Notes: generated by a model from the sequence alone, not told the origin. Counted from the stretch's first letter, positions 12,650 to 25,800 are shown. The stretch: DNA of 64,000 nucleotides from Nymphaea colorata (GCF_008831285.2 NC_045139.1:33391706-33455705); one strand, 5' to 3'. A program made the numbers and translations.

Positions 12650-14050
12650 AAAACTTGAATCTAAAAGCAAAAACCAGGTTTTTGCTTCTCAAATCACCTA
12701 GAGAAAACTTCACTTACAAACATGAATTGGTTTCTTTAGTTTATGTATAAAGAGGCATAAAGTTATCCAAGTAGTTAACTAAGATTGTTCATATAAAACG
12801 GATGAATTATTGAAAGGGAAAAAAATTGTAAATTAATACTAAATAATCTATCTTTTTTTTTTCTATATGTTGGATAAGATTAAATGATTTTGAAAAGCCA
12901 ACAATTAATATATATATATAATTATAATTTGCTAAAATATATTAGGTTTTTTCTGGATTTTGGTTCGTACCAAAAGCCGTCAGCCGCAGCAATAAATGGT
13001 GACGCATAACAATACGCTGGGACATAAACATGCCTTCGATATTTACTGGCCAAAAAAATATATACGTTACATTTTTCTTTTAATCCAATAAATGCGTGGC
13101 GGGGCCCGTCGATCCTCGTGCACAGCAATCCTGACAACAAGAACTAAGACGTCGCCCGTCCTGGACCCCACCTTTTAGGTGGGCCCCAGTCCCGGTCCCA
13201 CGAGGACGTGTGCGTGGGACCCACTCCCTCTCTCTCCGCCAAATCTCAGTGGGTCAACAGCTGTAACAATTGGAGGAATTAAGACGGATGCTAGAAAGAA
13301 AAATAAAAATATATTTTTACTAATTTTATTTTCCATCATTTTGAGTTTAAATGAAATATAGTTTATAGTAAGGCACGAATATGTCAAAAGCCAATAAAAA
13401 CACGGACCGATATGGAATCCCTTTGAACGGAAAACCAAGCGGACGTCAACGCCTAGAAGGAAAAAAAAAAAAAAAAAGGAATTTTCCGGTGGTTGCTCAC
13501 CCACCTTTCTACCGGAGTTTTTTGAGCTTGCATAAATTTTACATCGAGATATTAATATGATCGAGACGTAAATGAACAATAGGTAAAATGTGACAATTCA
13601 TTCACCGGAAAAAAAAAAAAAAGATGTTCAAAGAGTCCCCATCTCAAAAGGTCAATTCAAGGCAGCCAATTTTTTATTTGCTTTTTCGTGTTGACATTGT
13701 CAAAAACACTATGGTCAGGCTTCTTCCAATTTGACGAACAACCCCCAACTTCGCTTGTATCGAAAAAAAAAACAAGCCCTTTCACCCTCGTGAGCTCCCA
13801 TCTGTCAAGCCATCGAATAGAAACGCCAACATCCGGCATTCTCGACACCTTCTCTCTAAGATGGCAAGTGCAGCGTATGGCAGCTTGAGCGTTGGATGCT
13901 TTCAGGGTCGAGCTGGTATTTTGATTTTTCAAAAAAATAAAATTTTTTTATTAGAAAATTATGAAAAAGGCTGGCATTAGGCAGTGAGCCCCACCGAGGA
14001 AACTATCTTTAGAACAGTCTTAAATTGCCGAGAAAGAAAGAAGAAAAAAA
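12650..14050. other. No gene; distal upstream region of the ARO gene
   Basis: Small frames at 12922-13140, 13175-13579 and 13657-13932 have no family signature. 13140-13260 is a CpG-containing GC-rich patch (ggtgggccccagtcccggtc). Poly-A tracts lie at 13459-13478 and 13608-13623. Confidence 0.45.
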
Positions 14051-14084
14051 ATCATAAAATTAAGGAAGAAAGACAAAAGGGGGG

Positions 14085-14470
14085 AGGAAAATAGGGGAGA
14101 GAACAGAGCCTAATCCATGGCGGACGGAATGGATGCGAAGCCTCTTTGGTAGACCGAAACGGCAGGTTCGTTCCCGTCGATTGAGGTGGGCGAGTCTCAT
14201 CTCCTTCCCTCCTCCATCCACCATTCTCCTCAATTCTCTCTCTCTCTCTCTCGCGCGCGCGCAGTCCATCGCCATCGCCACCACGACGATCACCAACCAA
14301 CCTCCTCTCAGAGACAGAGAGGGGGAGGGAGGTGAGACGGCCGGAAAGTGAAAGAGAAGGAAAAAGTGGTAGGCCGGAGAAGAAGCAGAGAAGGAGGGGC
14401 AGGATTGTTGGTGGAGGAGCGGGGGAAGAAAGGACGTTGAGAGGGAGGAGGTGGGTGGACGGCGGTAGAG
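14085..14470 (+). promoter_or_regulatory. 5' leader/proximal promoter of ARO with (TC)n(GC)n tract
   Basis: Just upstream of the ARO start lies a (TC)n run at about 14233-14252 followed by (CG)n to 14262, then a purine-rich leader (gaggggg, gaagaagcagagaagg) to the ATG at 14471. Pyrimidine-rich tracts of this kind are common in plant core promoters and 5' UTRs. No clear TATA box was seen. The transcription start is not known. Confidence 0.45.
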
Positions 14471-16432
14471 ATGGGAGACTCGCTGAAGCAGCGGCTGACC
14501 AAGCCGATACAGCTGGCGGACCAGGTGACGAAGGCGGCGGACGAGTCGCAGACGTTCCGGCAGGAGTGCGCGGAGATCAAGTCGAAGACGGAGAGGCTGG
14601 CGGACCTGCTGCGGCAGGCGGCGAGGGCGTCGTCGGATCTGTACGAGCGGCCGACGCGGCGGATCATCGACGACACGGAGCAGGTGCTGGAGAAGGCGCT
14701 GGCGCTGGTGGTGAAGTGCAGGGCGACGGGGGTGGTGAGGCGGGTGTTCACCATCATCCCCACGGCGGCCTTCAAGAAGACGGCGTCGCAGCTCGAGAAC
14801 TCGATCGGCGACGTCTCCTGGCTGCTGCGAGTCTCGGCCGTCGGCGACGACCGAGGGGAGTACCTGGGTCTCCCACCCATTGCGGCCAACGAGCCCATCC
14901 TCGGCCTCATCTGGGAGCAGATCGCCACCCTCCATACGGGCTCCCTCGAGGACAAGGCCGACTCCGCGGCCTCGCTCGTCTCCCTCGCCCGCGACAACGA
15001 CCGATACGGGAAGCTCATCATCGAGGAAGGCGGAATCCCGCCCCTCCTCCGCCTCGTCAAGGAGGGTCACGTCGAGGGCCAGGAGAACGCCGCTCGGGCA
15101 ATCGGCTTCCTCGGCCGTGACCCCGAGAGCGTCGAACAGATGATCAGGGCTGGCGTCTGCTCCGCCTTCGCCAAGGTGCTCAAGGAAGGGCCGATGAAGG
15201 TTCAGGCCATCGTCGCCTGGGCCGTCTCCGAGCTCGCATCCAACCACCCCAAGTGCCAGGACGACTTCGCACAGAGCAACACCATTCGTCTCCTCGTAAG
15301 CCACCTCGCCTTCGAGACCGTCCAGGAGCACAGCAAATACGTCATACCAGGCCACAATAGGCCGCCGACTGCTCCCGGAACGACCGCGACGGCGACGGCG
15401 CCGGCCAACTCCAATACCAACACCATGACTATGCACTCTGTCGTCAAATCCAGCATGGCCAATAAGAACCACCAATTGACTCACCCCAATCCTAGCCAGA
15501 TGCAGTCCGTCGTCAACTCCACCATGAAGAACCACCACCATCAACAACAACAACAGCAGCAGCAGCAACAACAACAACATGCCGATAATGGCCACAATAA
15601 GCACCACGGAAACGCCACCAAGATGTCTCTCGCCGGTACGAGCATCAAGGGGAGGGAATACGAGGACCCCGAGACGAAGGCGAACATGAAGGCGATGGCG
15701 GCGCTGGCGCTGTGGAAGCTCGCGAGGGGTAATGTCCAGATCTGCCGCAGCATCACGGAATCGAGAGCGCTACTCTGCTTCGCGGTTCTGCTGGAGAAGG
15801 GCCCCGAGGAGGTGCAGTACAACTCGGCCATGGCGCTCATGGAGATCGCCGCGGTGGCTGAGCAGGATGCCGAGCTGCGGCGCTCGGCGTTCAAGCCGAA
15901 CTCGCCAGCTGCAAAGGCGGTCGTGGACCAGATGCTGAGGGTGGTGGTGACAGAGGCCGCGGACACGCGACTGCTGGCTTCCTGCATCAAGGCGATCGGG
16001 TGCCTCGCGAGGACGTTCCCCGCAAGGGAGACCCGCCTGATCCCACCCCTTGTCCGGCTTCTAGACGAGAGGGAAGGGGTGGTCATGAGGGAGGCGGCCA
16101 TTGCTCTCACCAAGTTCGCCGGAAAGGAGAATTACCTCCATGTTGACCACTCGAAGGCCATAGTTGAGGCGGGCGGGGTGAAGCATTTGGTCCAGTTAGT
16201 GTACTTCGGCGAGCAGATCGTTCAAATCCCCGCGCTGGTGCTTCTCTGTTGCATCGCCTTCAGCGTGCCGGACAGCCCCGCACTGGCCAACGCCGAGGCG
16301 CTCACCGTGCTCGAATGGGCGTCGAAGCAGGGGAATATGGTTCAGGACCCTAAAGTGGAGGAATTGCTGCCGGATGCCAAAGGTAGATTGGAAGTATACC
16401 AATCTAGAGGTCACAGAGGAGGATTCCACTGA
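14471..16432 (+). CDS. ARO: ARMADILLO REPEAT ONLY (ARO) protein
   Basis: Intronless frame of 653 codons starting MGDSLKQRLTKPIQLADQV and ending SRGHRGGFH. The N-terminal helical region (about 1-150, with KPIQLADQVTKAADE and RIIDDTEQVLEKAL) and the following armadillo repeats (about 155-290 and 395-620, with GGIPPLLRLVKEG and ENAARAIGFLGRD) match plant ARO proteins, which in Arabidopsis act at the tips of pollen tubes and root hairs with small GTPases. The two ARM blocks are split by a low-complexity loop at about 295-385 that carries a His/Gln run (356-371). Length fits the family. The coding region is strongly GC-rich against AT-rich flanks. It shares its strand and intronless build with the PLC-like gene at 45215. 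Function in this plant is inferred from the family; the match itself is firm. Confidence 0.93.
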   Translation: MGDSLKQRLTKPIQLADQVTKAADESQTFRQECAEIKSKTERLADLLRQAARASSDLYERPTRRIIDDTEQVLEKALALVVKCRATGVVRRVFTIIPTAAFKKTASQLENSIGDVSWLLRVSAVGDDRGEYLGLPPIAANEPILGLIWEQIATLHTGSLEDKADSAASLVSLARDNDRYGKLIIEEGGIPPLLRLVKEGHVEGQENAARAIGFLGRDPESVEQMIRAGVCSAFAKVLKEGPMKVQAIVAWAVSELASNHPKCQDDFAQSNTIRLLVSHLAFETVQEHSKYVIPGHNRPPTAPGTTATATAPANSNTNTMTMHSVVKSSMANKNHQLTHPNPSQMQSVVNSTMKNHHHQQQQQQQQQQQQHADNGHNKHHGNATKMSLAGTSIKGREYEDPETKANMKAMAALALWKLARGNVQICRSITESRALLCFAVLLEKGPEEVQYNSAMALMEIAAVAEQDAELRRSAFKPNSPAAKAVVDQMLRVVVTEAADTRLLASCIKAIGCLARTFPARETRLIPPLVRLLDEREGVVMREAAIALTKFAGKENYLHVDHSKAIVEAGGVKHLVQLVYFGEQIVQIPALVLLCCIAFSVPDSPALANAEALTVLEWASKQGNMVQDPKVEELLPDAKGRLEVYQSRGHRGGFH

Positions 16433-17100
16433 AGGGAAAGAGAAAGAGAGAGGTGGTTGGTAGCTGCTTGGGTGGTTGGCTTTGTGCCATCATGATCGTG
16501 AGAGGTAAAGGATCGAAGAAGCAGACGTGTGAGGCGAACCATGATGATCATGGAAGAAGAAAAGAAAACTTGTTTTCTTCTTCTTTTGGCTCTGTTTTTG
16601 GGGTTTTTTGGGGGATTGTCAATTGTGTATATAGATTCTTTTGTTTTTCCCTTGAATTATTCAGAGGTTGGACGTTGTTTCTATTTAATTTATTATTTAT
16701 TGGGCCTCCTTTTGATTGTATGAGCGAAAAATGGTTTATGAAGAGCTGGGAATCGCGTCAAAAGGATAAGAAAGAAACTCTTAGGGTATGTGTAATGGTT
16801 TCTGAATTTTGTTATGCAGATCCTGCAACAAGATAAAGTGAACCCCACAATTTCCTCGTTCTTCTTTTCCGCCTTACTATCATTCTTGGATCAGGAACGG
16901 GCTTGTAATACCATCTTTGCTTATAAATACCATGTAAAATTAGCTTTATGCTTGCCGTTCAACTTATATTCTGTAGAAAGTTGGTTTTTTGAGACAATGA
17001 GGATTGTTTGTTTGGTCTGTGAGCAGTCTTTCTGCTTACTTCAGCTTTGATTCCAACCAGTTGACTGTTCTCTTTTCTATTGTTCATGAACACCGTCAGT
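16433..17100 (+). other. 3' flank of ARO
   Basis: T-rich DNA (tgttttcttcttcttttggc onward) with short frames, expected to include the ARO 3' UTR. The poly(A) site cannot be fixed from sequence. Confidence 0.4.
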
Positions 17101-17499
17101 TCCTTTTCAGTTGAATATGATTGTTGAGATAATGACATGGATTATCGATAAAATGAGAAGGCTGGTAAGTTTAATGAATGAGGAAAGTTTGCTAGCTAAT
17201 GAGCATCAATGATCTCGCAGAAGAACAAGTTTAGACTTAAGACTGTAATGAATCATTATTTCAAGGGGAGAAGTATGTGGTTTGCATTAGGATGATCAAA
17301 TCTACCCTGCAAAAATAAATTTTTCATATCTCACAACTTTGTGAAGTTCTTCCACTCACAAAAAAAGAAAGAACATGAAGCTCTAGCTTTCTATTCTTCG
17401 GTAAATCTTAGTTGAAGTGGCCAATTCTTGTCTTGCTTTCTGCTTTCCAGCCAAATGGCAAGAATTTGGAGAGCTTCATCTACCTCAAAATATCTTGGG

Positions 17500-18600
17500 C
17501 CTTGGCTTGAATTTCAAGATAAGTAGGACAATGAATAGAGGTATGCAATAATCCAGTAAAATGCTAGTCCTATCCCAAATGCAATGCTACTTCTTCAGGA
17601 TGCTGATTCCTCCCTTGGCCATGCTGTAGATATGACAACTATTGAAATTTGAGTCCAACTATGCTGATAACAGAGAAAAACAGTAGGAGTATGAAGAGAA
17701 TTTTATGCTACCACCCAAAAAAAACTGAAGCCTCCATCCTTCTGCTTTTGTTGCCTTCGAATGGCGTCTCTACTATGCTTCAACTTGTATATAAATGTCG
17801 TGGGGCAGTCATTAAACTTATATAGCATAAACAGTAAATTAGTCAAAGAGGAATTGAAGAAGATCTATCACAGACCACTTAGGATATGTTCCCAGCATCA
17901 ACGGATGTAATAGCAACTGAGACATGGGAAATATCAAGCACTTCCTAGACCATGACAGATGTACTGGCTATGGCCAACACTGTATTACTTTATTTTCTCT
18001 AGTTTGCTTATTGTCCTCCACCCCTTTTTTCCCTTGATTCTTTTTTCAGTTTCGGTATACCATGTGATACTCGTCAAAGAATTTGCAATTATTTTGCTTC
18101 AGATTGTAAACTTTGATAGAGCACTCAGATGCGCCTGCAGTATACAAACAAAATGTCAAATATATGACATCATATTGTAACAGCCAGTCAAGACTTCCAT
18201 GCGTTGTGGCAGGAAACAGTAAGTAAAGAGGTTTTATTTCCAAGGGAAAGGCCAATTTTCCTGGAGGAAGATGCAGTGGCCCCAATTTTTGCACAGTAAT
18301 TCATGTTTTTGTGTGACATAATGACTTACTTATGCCCATTGTCCTATTGCTAAATGCTAGGTTGACCATCTTCTTTGTTCAACTGCTGACTGAAGTAAGG
18401 CTTCACAAGAAACCAGTACTCAACCCCATTGCTACAGATTTTGGAATTTCATATGCATTTGCTTTGAACACATTGTAAACCAACAAATCAGAAAGGTTCC
18501 GACTATACATGCTCGCAGGTCTGCATAAAGCAGATGCTTGTGATTTGAAGGTTTTGAAGTGCCTCAACAGTTCTTGCAGATACCTAAACATAATAAAGAA
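17500..18600 (-). pseudogene. Decayed tandem duplicate of FEX exons 3-4 and the intron between them
   Basis: On the minus strand 18350-18600 parallels FEX exon 3 (21328-21619): it still reads VFKAN and VAMGLSTGFL where the gene has VFKANIADV and LAVGLSTGLLGSL. 17500-17565 parallels part of exon 4 (ggcttgaatttca..agtaggacaa, aataatccagtaaa). 17905-17960 parallels the intron sequence at 20567-20625 (atgtaatagcaactgagaca). The order is the same as in the gene, so one block was duplicated. It lacks exons 1, 2 and 5, the open frame is lost after short runs, and identity is only about 70% by eye. It lies directly downstream of the intact gene on the same strand. Confidence 0.8.
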
Positions 18601-18619
18601 AAGCCCGTAATAAATGAAC

Positions 18620-19680
18620 ACTAGGCAAGGTTCTTGATCGCCAATTATGAATGACATTTGAAGAAGACGAACTTTTTATGGAAATTCCACCTTAAATAGC
18701 AAAACATTACCTGCATATCACACTGGTCACTCCAGAATAGTTCACACAAAAACAAAAAAAGAAGAAGAAAAAAGAAGAGTTAATTAAAGCTTACTGTCAT
18801 ACAAAAGCAAACATTGTCAAACGGTACATTGACCAGTTAAAAATTGCAGTTCAGCTGTACCACAGGCATGAGGACGAATGTGTGCATGGGCGCAAGGGGT
18901 ACAATCCCATAATTTGGAAAAGTTTGGGCATCTGGTCAGGCTAGGTATACAAAGGCGATCACAAACATGCACCTAGATATTAAAATGGTCGTTTGTTCAG
19001 AGTACAATCTACATATGGGGACTGAAGGATAACCTTCCTTGAGCAAGTCAAAAGATAGAAAGCAGTGAAATGGAAGACAACAAAAGAGCAAATGCTTCAA
19101 CTTGTGATAACCTCTTTGGGAAACTCACATGTAGATAAACTGATTAAATGCAACTGAAACAAATAAAAAAGAATCATATTTTTTATTCATAGGGTTGTTT
19201 TACAACTGAAGTCAAAGAACGACAAATTCTTCACCCCTATTCCCCATGAAGTGTACCATTGAATAGCCACAGCAACAAAATTGACTAAAGCATGCCCCAT
19301 CAAAGTACTGCTGAAAGAAGTTGACTAAATTTTGATGGAAGGATAAATGGCTAGCATTTTTTGCTTTCGGATTTTCAGCCATCTGATAAAAATTTCAATA
19401 ACTGTCATCTAACGGTCTTCAACTTGACTTCACAGCATCCAAAAACTTGTACTTCATTCCAATGGCAGATATCATGTCCTCTACAAAAGTTTCTTCATAA
19501 TAATTTCTCATCAGGTTCAGCAGAAGATCAGTGCTCAGTGACTTAAGAGAATCAAAGTCCTTATTAGTTATTTGAGTCATACATCTCTCATGTTGATTCG
19601 TGCATTGCATTTTTGAAACATCAAACATCATGGAGCTTCTTCTGTAATTCAGATAGGTTTGATGACAGGGACCTTTATGA
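18620..19680. other. No gene; spacer between FEX and its exon relics
   Basis: AT-rich DNA with only short frames; probably includes the FEX 3' UTR near its upper end. Confidence 0.4.
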
Positions 19681-19682
19681 AC

Positions 19683-19832
19683 TAGAATGGACTTGCATAC
19701 TGCTAGTTGACATATCCTTTGGTCCATACAGATGTAGAGTCAAAATCTCCAAAGAATTAGAATGGAATTGCATAGTGCTAGTTGGCATATCCTTTGGTCC
19801 ATACGGGTATGGAGTACAACAAAATCTCCAAA
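19683..19832. repeat. 75-bp tandem duplication at the 3' end of FEX
   Basis: tagaatggacttgcat at 19683 and tagaatggaattgcat at 19758 begin two units of 75 bp, both with catatcctttggtccata. The FEX stop codon (19778-19780) and its last residues lie in the upper unit, so the end of the coding region has been copied into the 3' UTR. Confidence 0.85.
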
Positions 19833-22800
19833 ACAAAGGATAAGCAAACACTCAACAAAGCATAAGCGATGGCCCTCCATTGATGATCACCAGAATGATC
19901 ACATTGATGATCCACCAGATCACTACCTTCAAATAAACTGAATATCTCTAGAACAAAAGTTGACACAGTGCTCAAACATCCCAAGAAACCAAGCTGTATT
20001 GCCTTCAGTAGTGTATCCAAAAGCTTTGTCTTCACCTGCAAACAAATAAATCTGTTATGTTGTATAACGTCTTTCGATAAAATTGCAAATCTTCAATAGA
20101 AATGCAGGACTTCAAGAGTGTATTTTATACTGACTTACCACAAAATCTAATGTAGATACAGCAGCCATGATTCCCACTGCACCTACATTGGCAGCTAGAG
20201 TGCCATACGGTAACCACATTATGTACTGCTTTGATTTGAAGGTTTTGTCATTCAGCCTTTTACCCAGAAACCAACGTAACCAGACACCTGGTGGTCCAAA
20301 CAAGCATGCTAACAATACCTTGGACCTCTCGTTTGGCTTGAATTTCAAACAAAGTAGGACAACACATAGTGCTATTACAATAATCCAATAAAGAGCTATA
20401 TGAAGTCTTTTTCTCTTGGTAAGAACTGGTCCTGTTATCCTTTTCAAGATCCACCCTGTTGGCTCAGCTGAACATATCCCAATTATGAAGGCCCCAATTG
20501 TAGCTGCTACGCCTGTTAAAACACCAACACAAAAACGCTAGTAAACACCAACAACATTATGAAGCAAAAATGTAATAGCAACTGAGACATGAGAGATACC
20601 AAGCATTTCCTAAACAAATGCAGGTATGTTCTGCCAAGGATAACATTATGTGTCTAATTTCATTTCTCCCGGTAATTTGGTGTACTGTCCTCCAATTGGT
20701 TGTCCTTCAAGTATCAGTAAGTATAATGGCTTTTCATTTTCCAATTTTAGTTTACTATTTGATACTTCTAAATAAGATGGAATGAAAGTGTTGATAAAAA
20801 TTTGCATTTTTAGGATGCATCTATATTTTCTACTGATTTAGATTGTAAATTTTGAGAGACACATGCAAAGGAGATGCACATGTACATATAAGTGCAACAT
20901 ATACTGACAACTAATGAGTACAGCCACTTGCTTTCCCAATATCAACGTCGGCTCTTTGCCACCTGGTGAAGTACAAAGTATTTGTTGACAGGAAGTATTC
21001 CAGAATATGGGACATTTTCTTTTCCAAGTGAAACCCCTTCCTCATTAATTGGGTGGAGCTTTGGTCAGACTGTACTCACTTCCACATCATGTGAAAGAAG
21101 AGTCTGTAAAACGATTGTCTTTCCAGTCCAAGTTAAGGGATAAGCCCCTTTCCCCTAGAGGAAAATGTAGTGGTCTCACATTTTTATACAGCGTCCATGT
21201 TTTTGTAATATTGGTTCCAAAATCACCGTTTCTGCTTTCCATGGGACACAAGGATAGGAAGGACCGGATTAGGTGGAACCGAATAAGTTTTTTGTAGTTC
21301 AGAAGATAAAGGACAAAGTTTACTTACTTAAGATAATACCAGAAATGCACAAAATCCATTGTCCTTCAGTTGCTAGGTTGACCATCTTCTGGATCCACCC
21401 ACTGAATGTTGTAAGGCTTCCCAAAAGACCAGTACTCAGTCCAACAGCTAATGGTTCTGAAACGTCAGCTATGTTTGCCTTGAACACATAGCCAAACCAA
21501 CCCATCAGAAAGGATCCAAGTATATTTGCTGGAAGGTCTGTGTAGAGTACAGACTTGACATCTGTAAGTTTCACAATATCAGGCCCAAAGAGTTCTTGCA
21601 AACGGTATCTTAGTAAAACCTGCAAATAAAAAAAAAAAGTAATAGATGAGGAATGGACCAAAAAAAATGCAGAAAAGACAAGCACGTAATAAGTGAAGTC
21701 TCAATAGGAATTCTAATGTGTCAGTCATAAAAGATAATTTGACGAACAGAAGCTTCCTATGCAAATCCCAGACTTTGATTGCAAATTGGAAGCCTGCATG
21801 GCTGCACATCATTCTGGCTACTCCATAATGATTTAAACATAAAGAACCCAAAAAGGAGAATAGAGTGATTAAATCTTGCCAGACAAAGGCAAACACCTTT
21901 TTCAGTCAGACTTAGACTAATGTCACCTGGTTGTATCATGATAATTTGAAAAAACGTGGGTACAGGTTAAGGCTTCGCACACACATAAACACATCTTCCA
22001 ATTTGCAAACAATCATTTACTCTGGTAAGAATACATGATGTTTTGATAGGGACCAAAAAATTTGCCTTCTGACCAAATGAAAGATGAAAACACAATTAGA
22101 TTGGTCCAGGTCCAACTTGCAGTAAATATGAGCCACGGCCCATGCTAGTGCCTGCACCGGTGCATATTGTGTCAACCACGGTAAGGCATTCAAATTGACA
22201 TGCCCATGTTTCCTGTTACTTAAGATTGATTAGGATCCAAGCAGTCAAAATTTCTAGCTTGCCCATGATTAAGAGAGAAGTAAAGAATTGGAAAACAATT
22301 ACAGGAGGGAAGCCAAAGAAGGAAAAAACAAGATTACTTATCAAGGAAAATTCCAATTTCAAATGAGTAGTAAGGGGTCATTTTTGTTGCATTAAGTTCT
22401 TTCTGATAAATGATTAGAAAAGCCATATATATTGTCTGTACCAAAAATTTGAATTACAGCTGAAAGTACAAAAGGCTGATTTCCAGCAAATAACAAAAAA
22501 CCAAAAATGTGATGCTGGAAGTGTTTGTCTATCCATTGATGAGATACAGAAATGCAACCTTTCCTGTATATAAAGTTGTTTTGAGGCAGCAATTTCATGC
22601 AACCCAATGAGAATGCATGAAGGTTATAACTAGTCTAAAAAGAATCAAGTTTACATCACCCAGCCCAGTCATCTAGTTGACCTTGAAAGTCATTGGTCAA
22701 CCAACTCCAAGTTGAATCCCAAATAACTGGATTTTGGACAATTTTGACTGGATAGTGTTAGCCACTGCTAACAAGGGTCACCCTTTCCAAGACAAACCCA

Positions 22801-25800
22801 GTAACACACGCATGCTCAGCCCTAATCCCGGATTAGGGTTCTCCATCGCTAGAGGGCCAGACACTCAATATTCGTGACGATTCCCAATTCAGGTCCTTCA
22901 ACCTTATATATAAGCACTACTAGATCAGTCTCTTTGGGATCCGATCCAATCTTATACCCAATGCCTAACAATACTCCACCCTTGAAAAACACTTTGTCCT
23001 CAAGGTGTAAAGAAAAATGGTTGCTGATGGAGAAGAGCCTTCCCTTGAGCCAGGAGATGTAGTCCAGGCGTCAGTGCATTGACTTCTTGATTAACTTGGT
23101 GAATTTCTATATCAGCTCCTGCAGCAACTCCATTGCCCCCAACAGAACTAGAAAATCTCTGCTTCCATCAAGTTGATTGCAGGTTCTTCTGGCCATCAGA
23201 TTTGGGCCTGTCGCTGGGGGTTTTCTGATGGGTGTTCCAAGACATCCGCCAAAATATGTACCCTGGACTCCCTGATAATGTCTTGTGTACACATTGAATT
23301 CGATCTTGCAATTGCTTCCCTCACCCCATTTCCTGGCAAACAACCCTGCGCTGCTCTATTGGATGCCTTCAATGGTTATGTGTTGAGGTCTATTTGGTCA
23401 TGGTGAGTAAAGATTGGAACCTGTGTTTGTTTTACAGATCTTCTCAAGCAATGTGACCAGGGAAGTCCATCATAGTGCAGACCACTGGAATAAATATGCA
23501 ATATGGTAAAATCTTTTCCCTTCTCTACCACTTCAACAGCCACTTCCATTCCTCCAATACTAATTGTGTAATTACCCTTTCTGCCACTGAGAAGAATGCC
23601 TTTGGTAAAAAGTAGTTCTACTGGGGTGACACCTGCCAAAATATAATATCAATAGTTCTTAAATTTTCTGGCAATTTCAATCAATGTTAGTCTAACCTTG
23701 AAACTAACATTGAAGTGCTCGTTAGACGAGTTTGCTGTGACTGGTTGCAAATGGATCATCAACAAGGTGTGCCTCAGGAGATTAAGAAAGGTGATCATCA
23801 TTCCTGAAGGCTGAGCAATCTCTTCACTTTTCTCTTTGGAAGACTCCATGCCAATCTTGTCAGCAGATACCTCTTTAACATTTTGGAAATGCCTGATTTG
23901 TGATATGGGATTTTACCTGCTTAGTACTCCTGGGAACATGTGATCCTATCACAGCGAATGCACCATTTGTTTTTGGATTTATTGAAGACTTCATTCTCGT
24001 TCCTCTTCCGACAGATACAAGGCTTGTAAGTTTGTAACCATTCAGTCACCTACATGCCCCTCTCCAATTCTGCTTGGATCATTCTTGCAGATAACACCAC
24101 TGTTCCCCTTTCAGTAGCTGGATCGACAATGCCTATTAATCCCCTGTTCAAGCTACCGTGACAGCTGCAAAGATCTTCAAGTGCGACCTTCCTTATCTGT
24201 TGATGCAACACTACTAGCAGGGATGTGACAAGCAGGTTTTAGAAAAATGATAGCCAATTGTAGCATCTTTAGAGAGTTCAGTCTGCCCCATTGGAACGAC
24301 CTTGTCTCGCATAATTTTAGCTACAGTAAGATGGACTCTAACAAGGCATTGATTACCCATCTTCTCCAAGCTTGCTGCTCCATTCCTGCCCTCAATGACA
24401 TTGAGTTCCCTAGTTTTTGCTGGAAGTACTAACTTGGCAGCCTTGTGCAGGGGCGGAGGGGGGGGGGGGGGGGGGGCACCTAGGCCATGGCCCCACCCCA
24501 ACTAATCAAAAAAAAAAACATTGAAAAAAATAAAAAAAATTTAGTTGGGCAATGTATTTTAGATTCGGGTTCAGTTTGGCCCTACCTGGTCCGAGGTTGG
24601 ACTGTTTGGCCAGCCCCTAAAAAAAATCATGGCTCTGCCCCGGGCCTTGTGTACTGCCATAGTCAGAAGCCATCTAACTGCAGATCTTTGTATGCCTACA
24701 AGAAGTAGTGAGCTGATCCACTTTGCTTGTTCTTGCTTATCTAATAGTCAACCCACCACACTTACTTTGAACTCACTTGAAACTATTGAAGGCAAGAGAG
24801 TAGACACTCTGAATGGAAAGGCAATCACAAATTCACCTCCTTCCAATAAAAAAGACTCAGCTTGTTCTTCATATGCAACTCTCACCATTAACTTGCCAAC
24901 ATCAAGAGATGCTTCCGTAGCACTCCCACTCACTAGGCAGCCTGCAGCCTTGCACCACCTTAACATCGGCACATGTATATCAATTCCATAAACATGTTGG
25001 TTAGTTGGTCAGAGACAAGCGACCTTTCTAAACCCCACAGTGTGAACTTCCTCCTTTGGCTTCTCGACGATTAATAAAGCATTCATCAACCCATGCAGTC
25101 CTTCAAACCTATCCATGCCTGATAGCCATGGGGAGTTTCTATAAGCAGCGACACTTCTAATGCAATCCTTAGAGTCCCTCAGATGGCTTGTTTCACCCCC
25201 GAGGGTGTGGTTAGTGAAGATGAGTACCTTCGAACCCGTAAGACGCGTCCCTCTTTTAATGGATAAACAAAACCATCGCTTATCGTTTGACCCTTCTAAT
25301 TGTGAAAACGCCTCCCTCTTACTCCTAAAAAAAAATGTCATTAAATATCTGGCACAACTGCAATATCTTTTTTGTTTTAGGATGCTTGGCTCTAATAAAC
25401 AATAACTCATTTTTTTTATTGTTGTAAAACCCATCGCTCCCACACGATACAAGTACTACTTGGATTATTGATTCAGGAGCATCGAGACACTTTTGTAGTA
25501 GACCTTCTATGTTAATGTGCTACACTCATTACCTTAGACACATCACGTGAGACTTGGAGAAAGAAATGTCATTTATTCATTAACCCTAATCTCCCTTATA
25601 AAGAGATTAGGGTAGAAAAGAGATTTACAGATTACATCAACCAAAAATAAAGAAATTATTAAAGAGGTCTTATAACTCTTTAATATTACAAAGAGCCACC
25701 TAGAAACATAAACTCTTTTAATTCAACATGGTCAACATAGGGTGCGGCTCAACAGCAAAGAAGAAGCTGTTGTGCTCCTGATTACTGGTATCACCATCTT

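Noticed and set aside
14060-15607. 515-codon frame on the minus strand across the ARO gene
   Set aside because: It is antisense to a clear ARO coding region whose high GC removes stop codons; it has no family motif.
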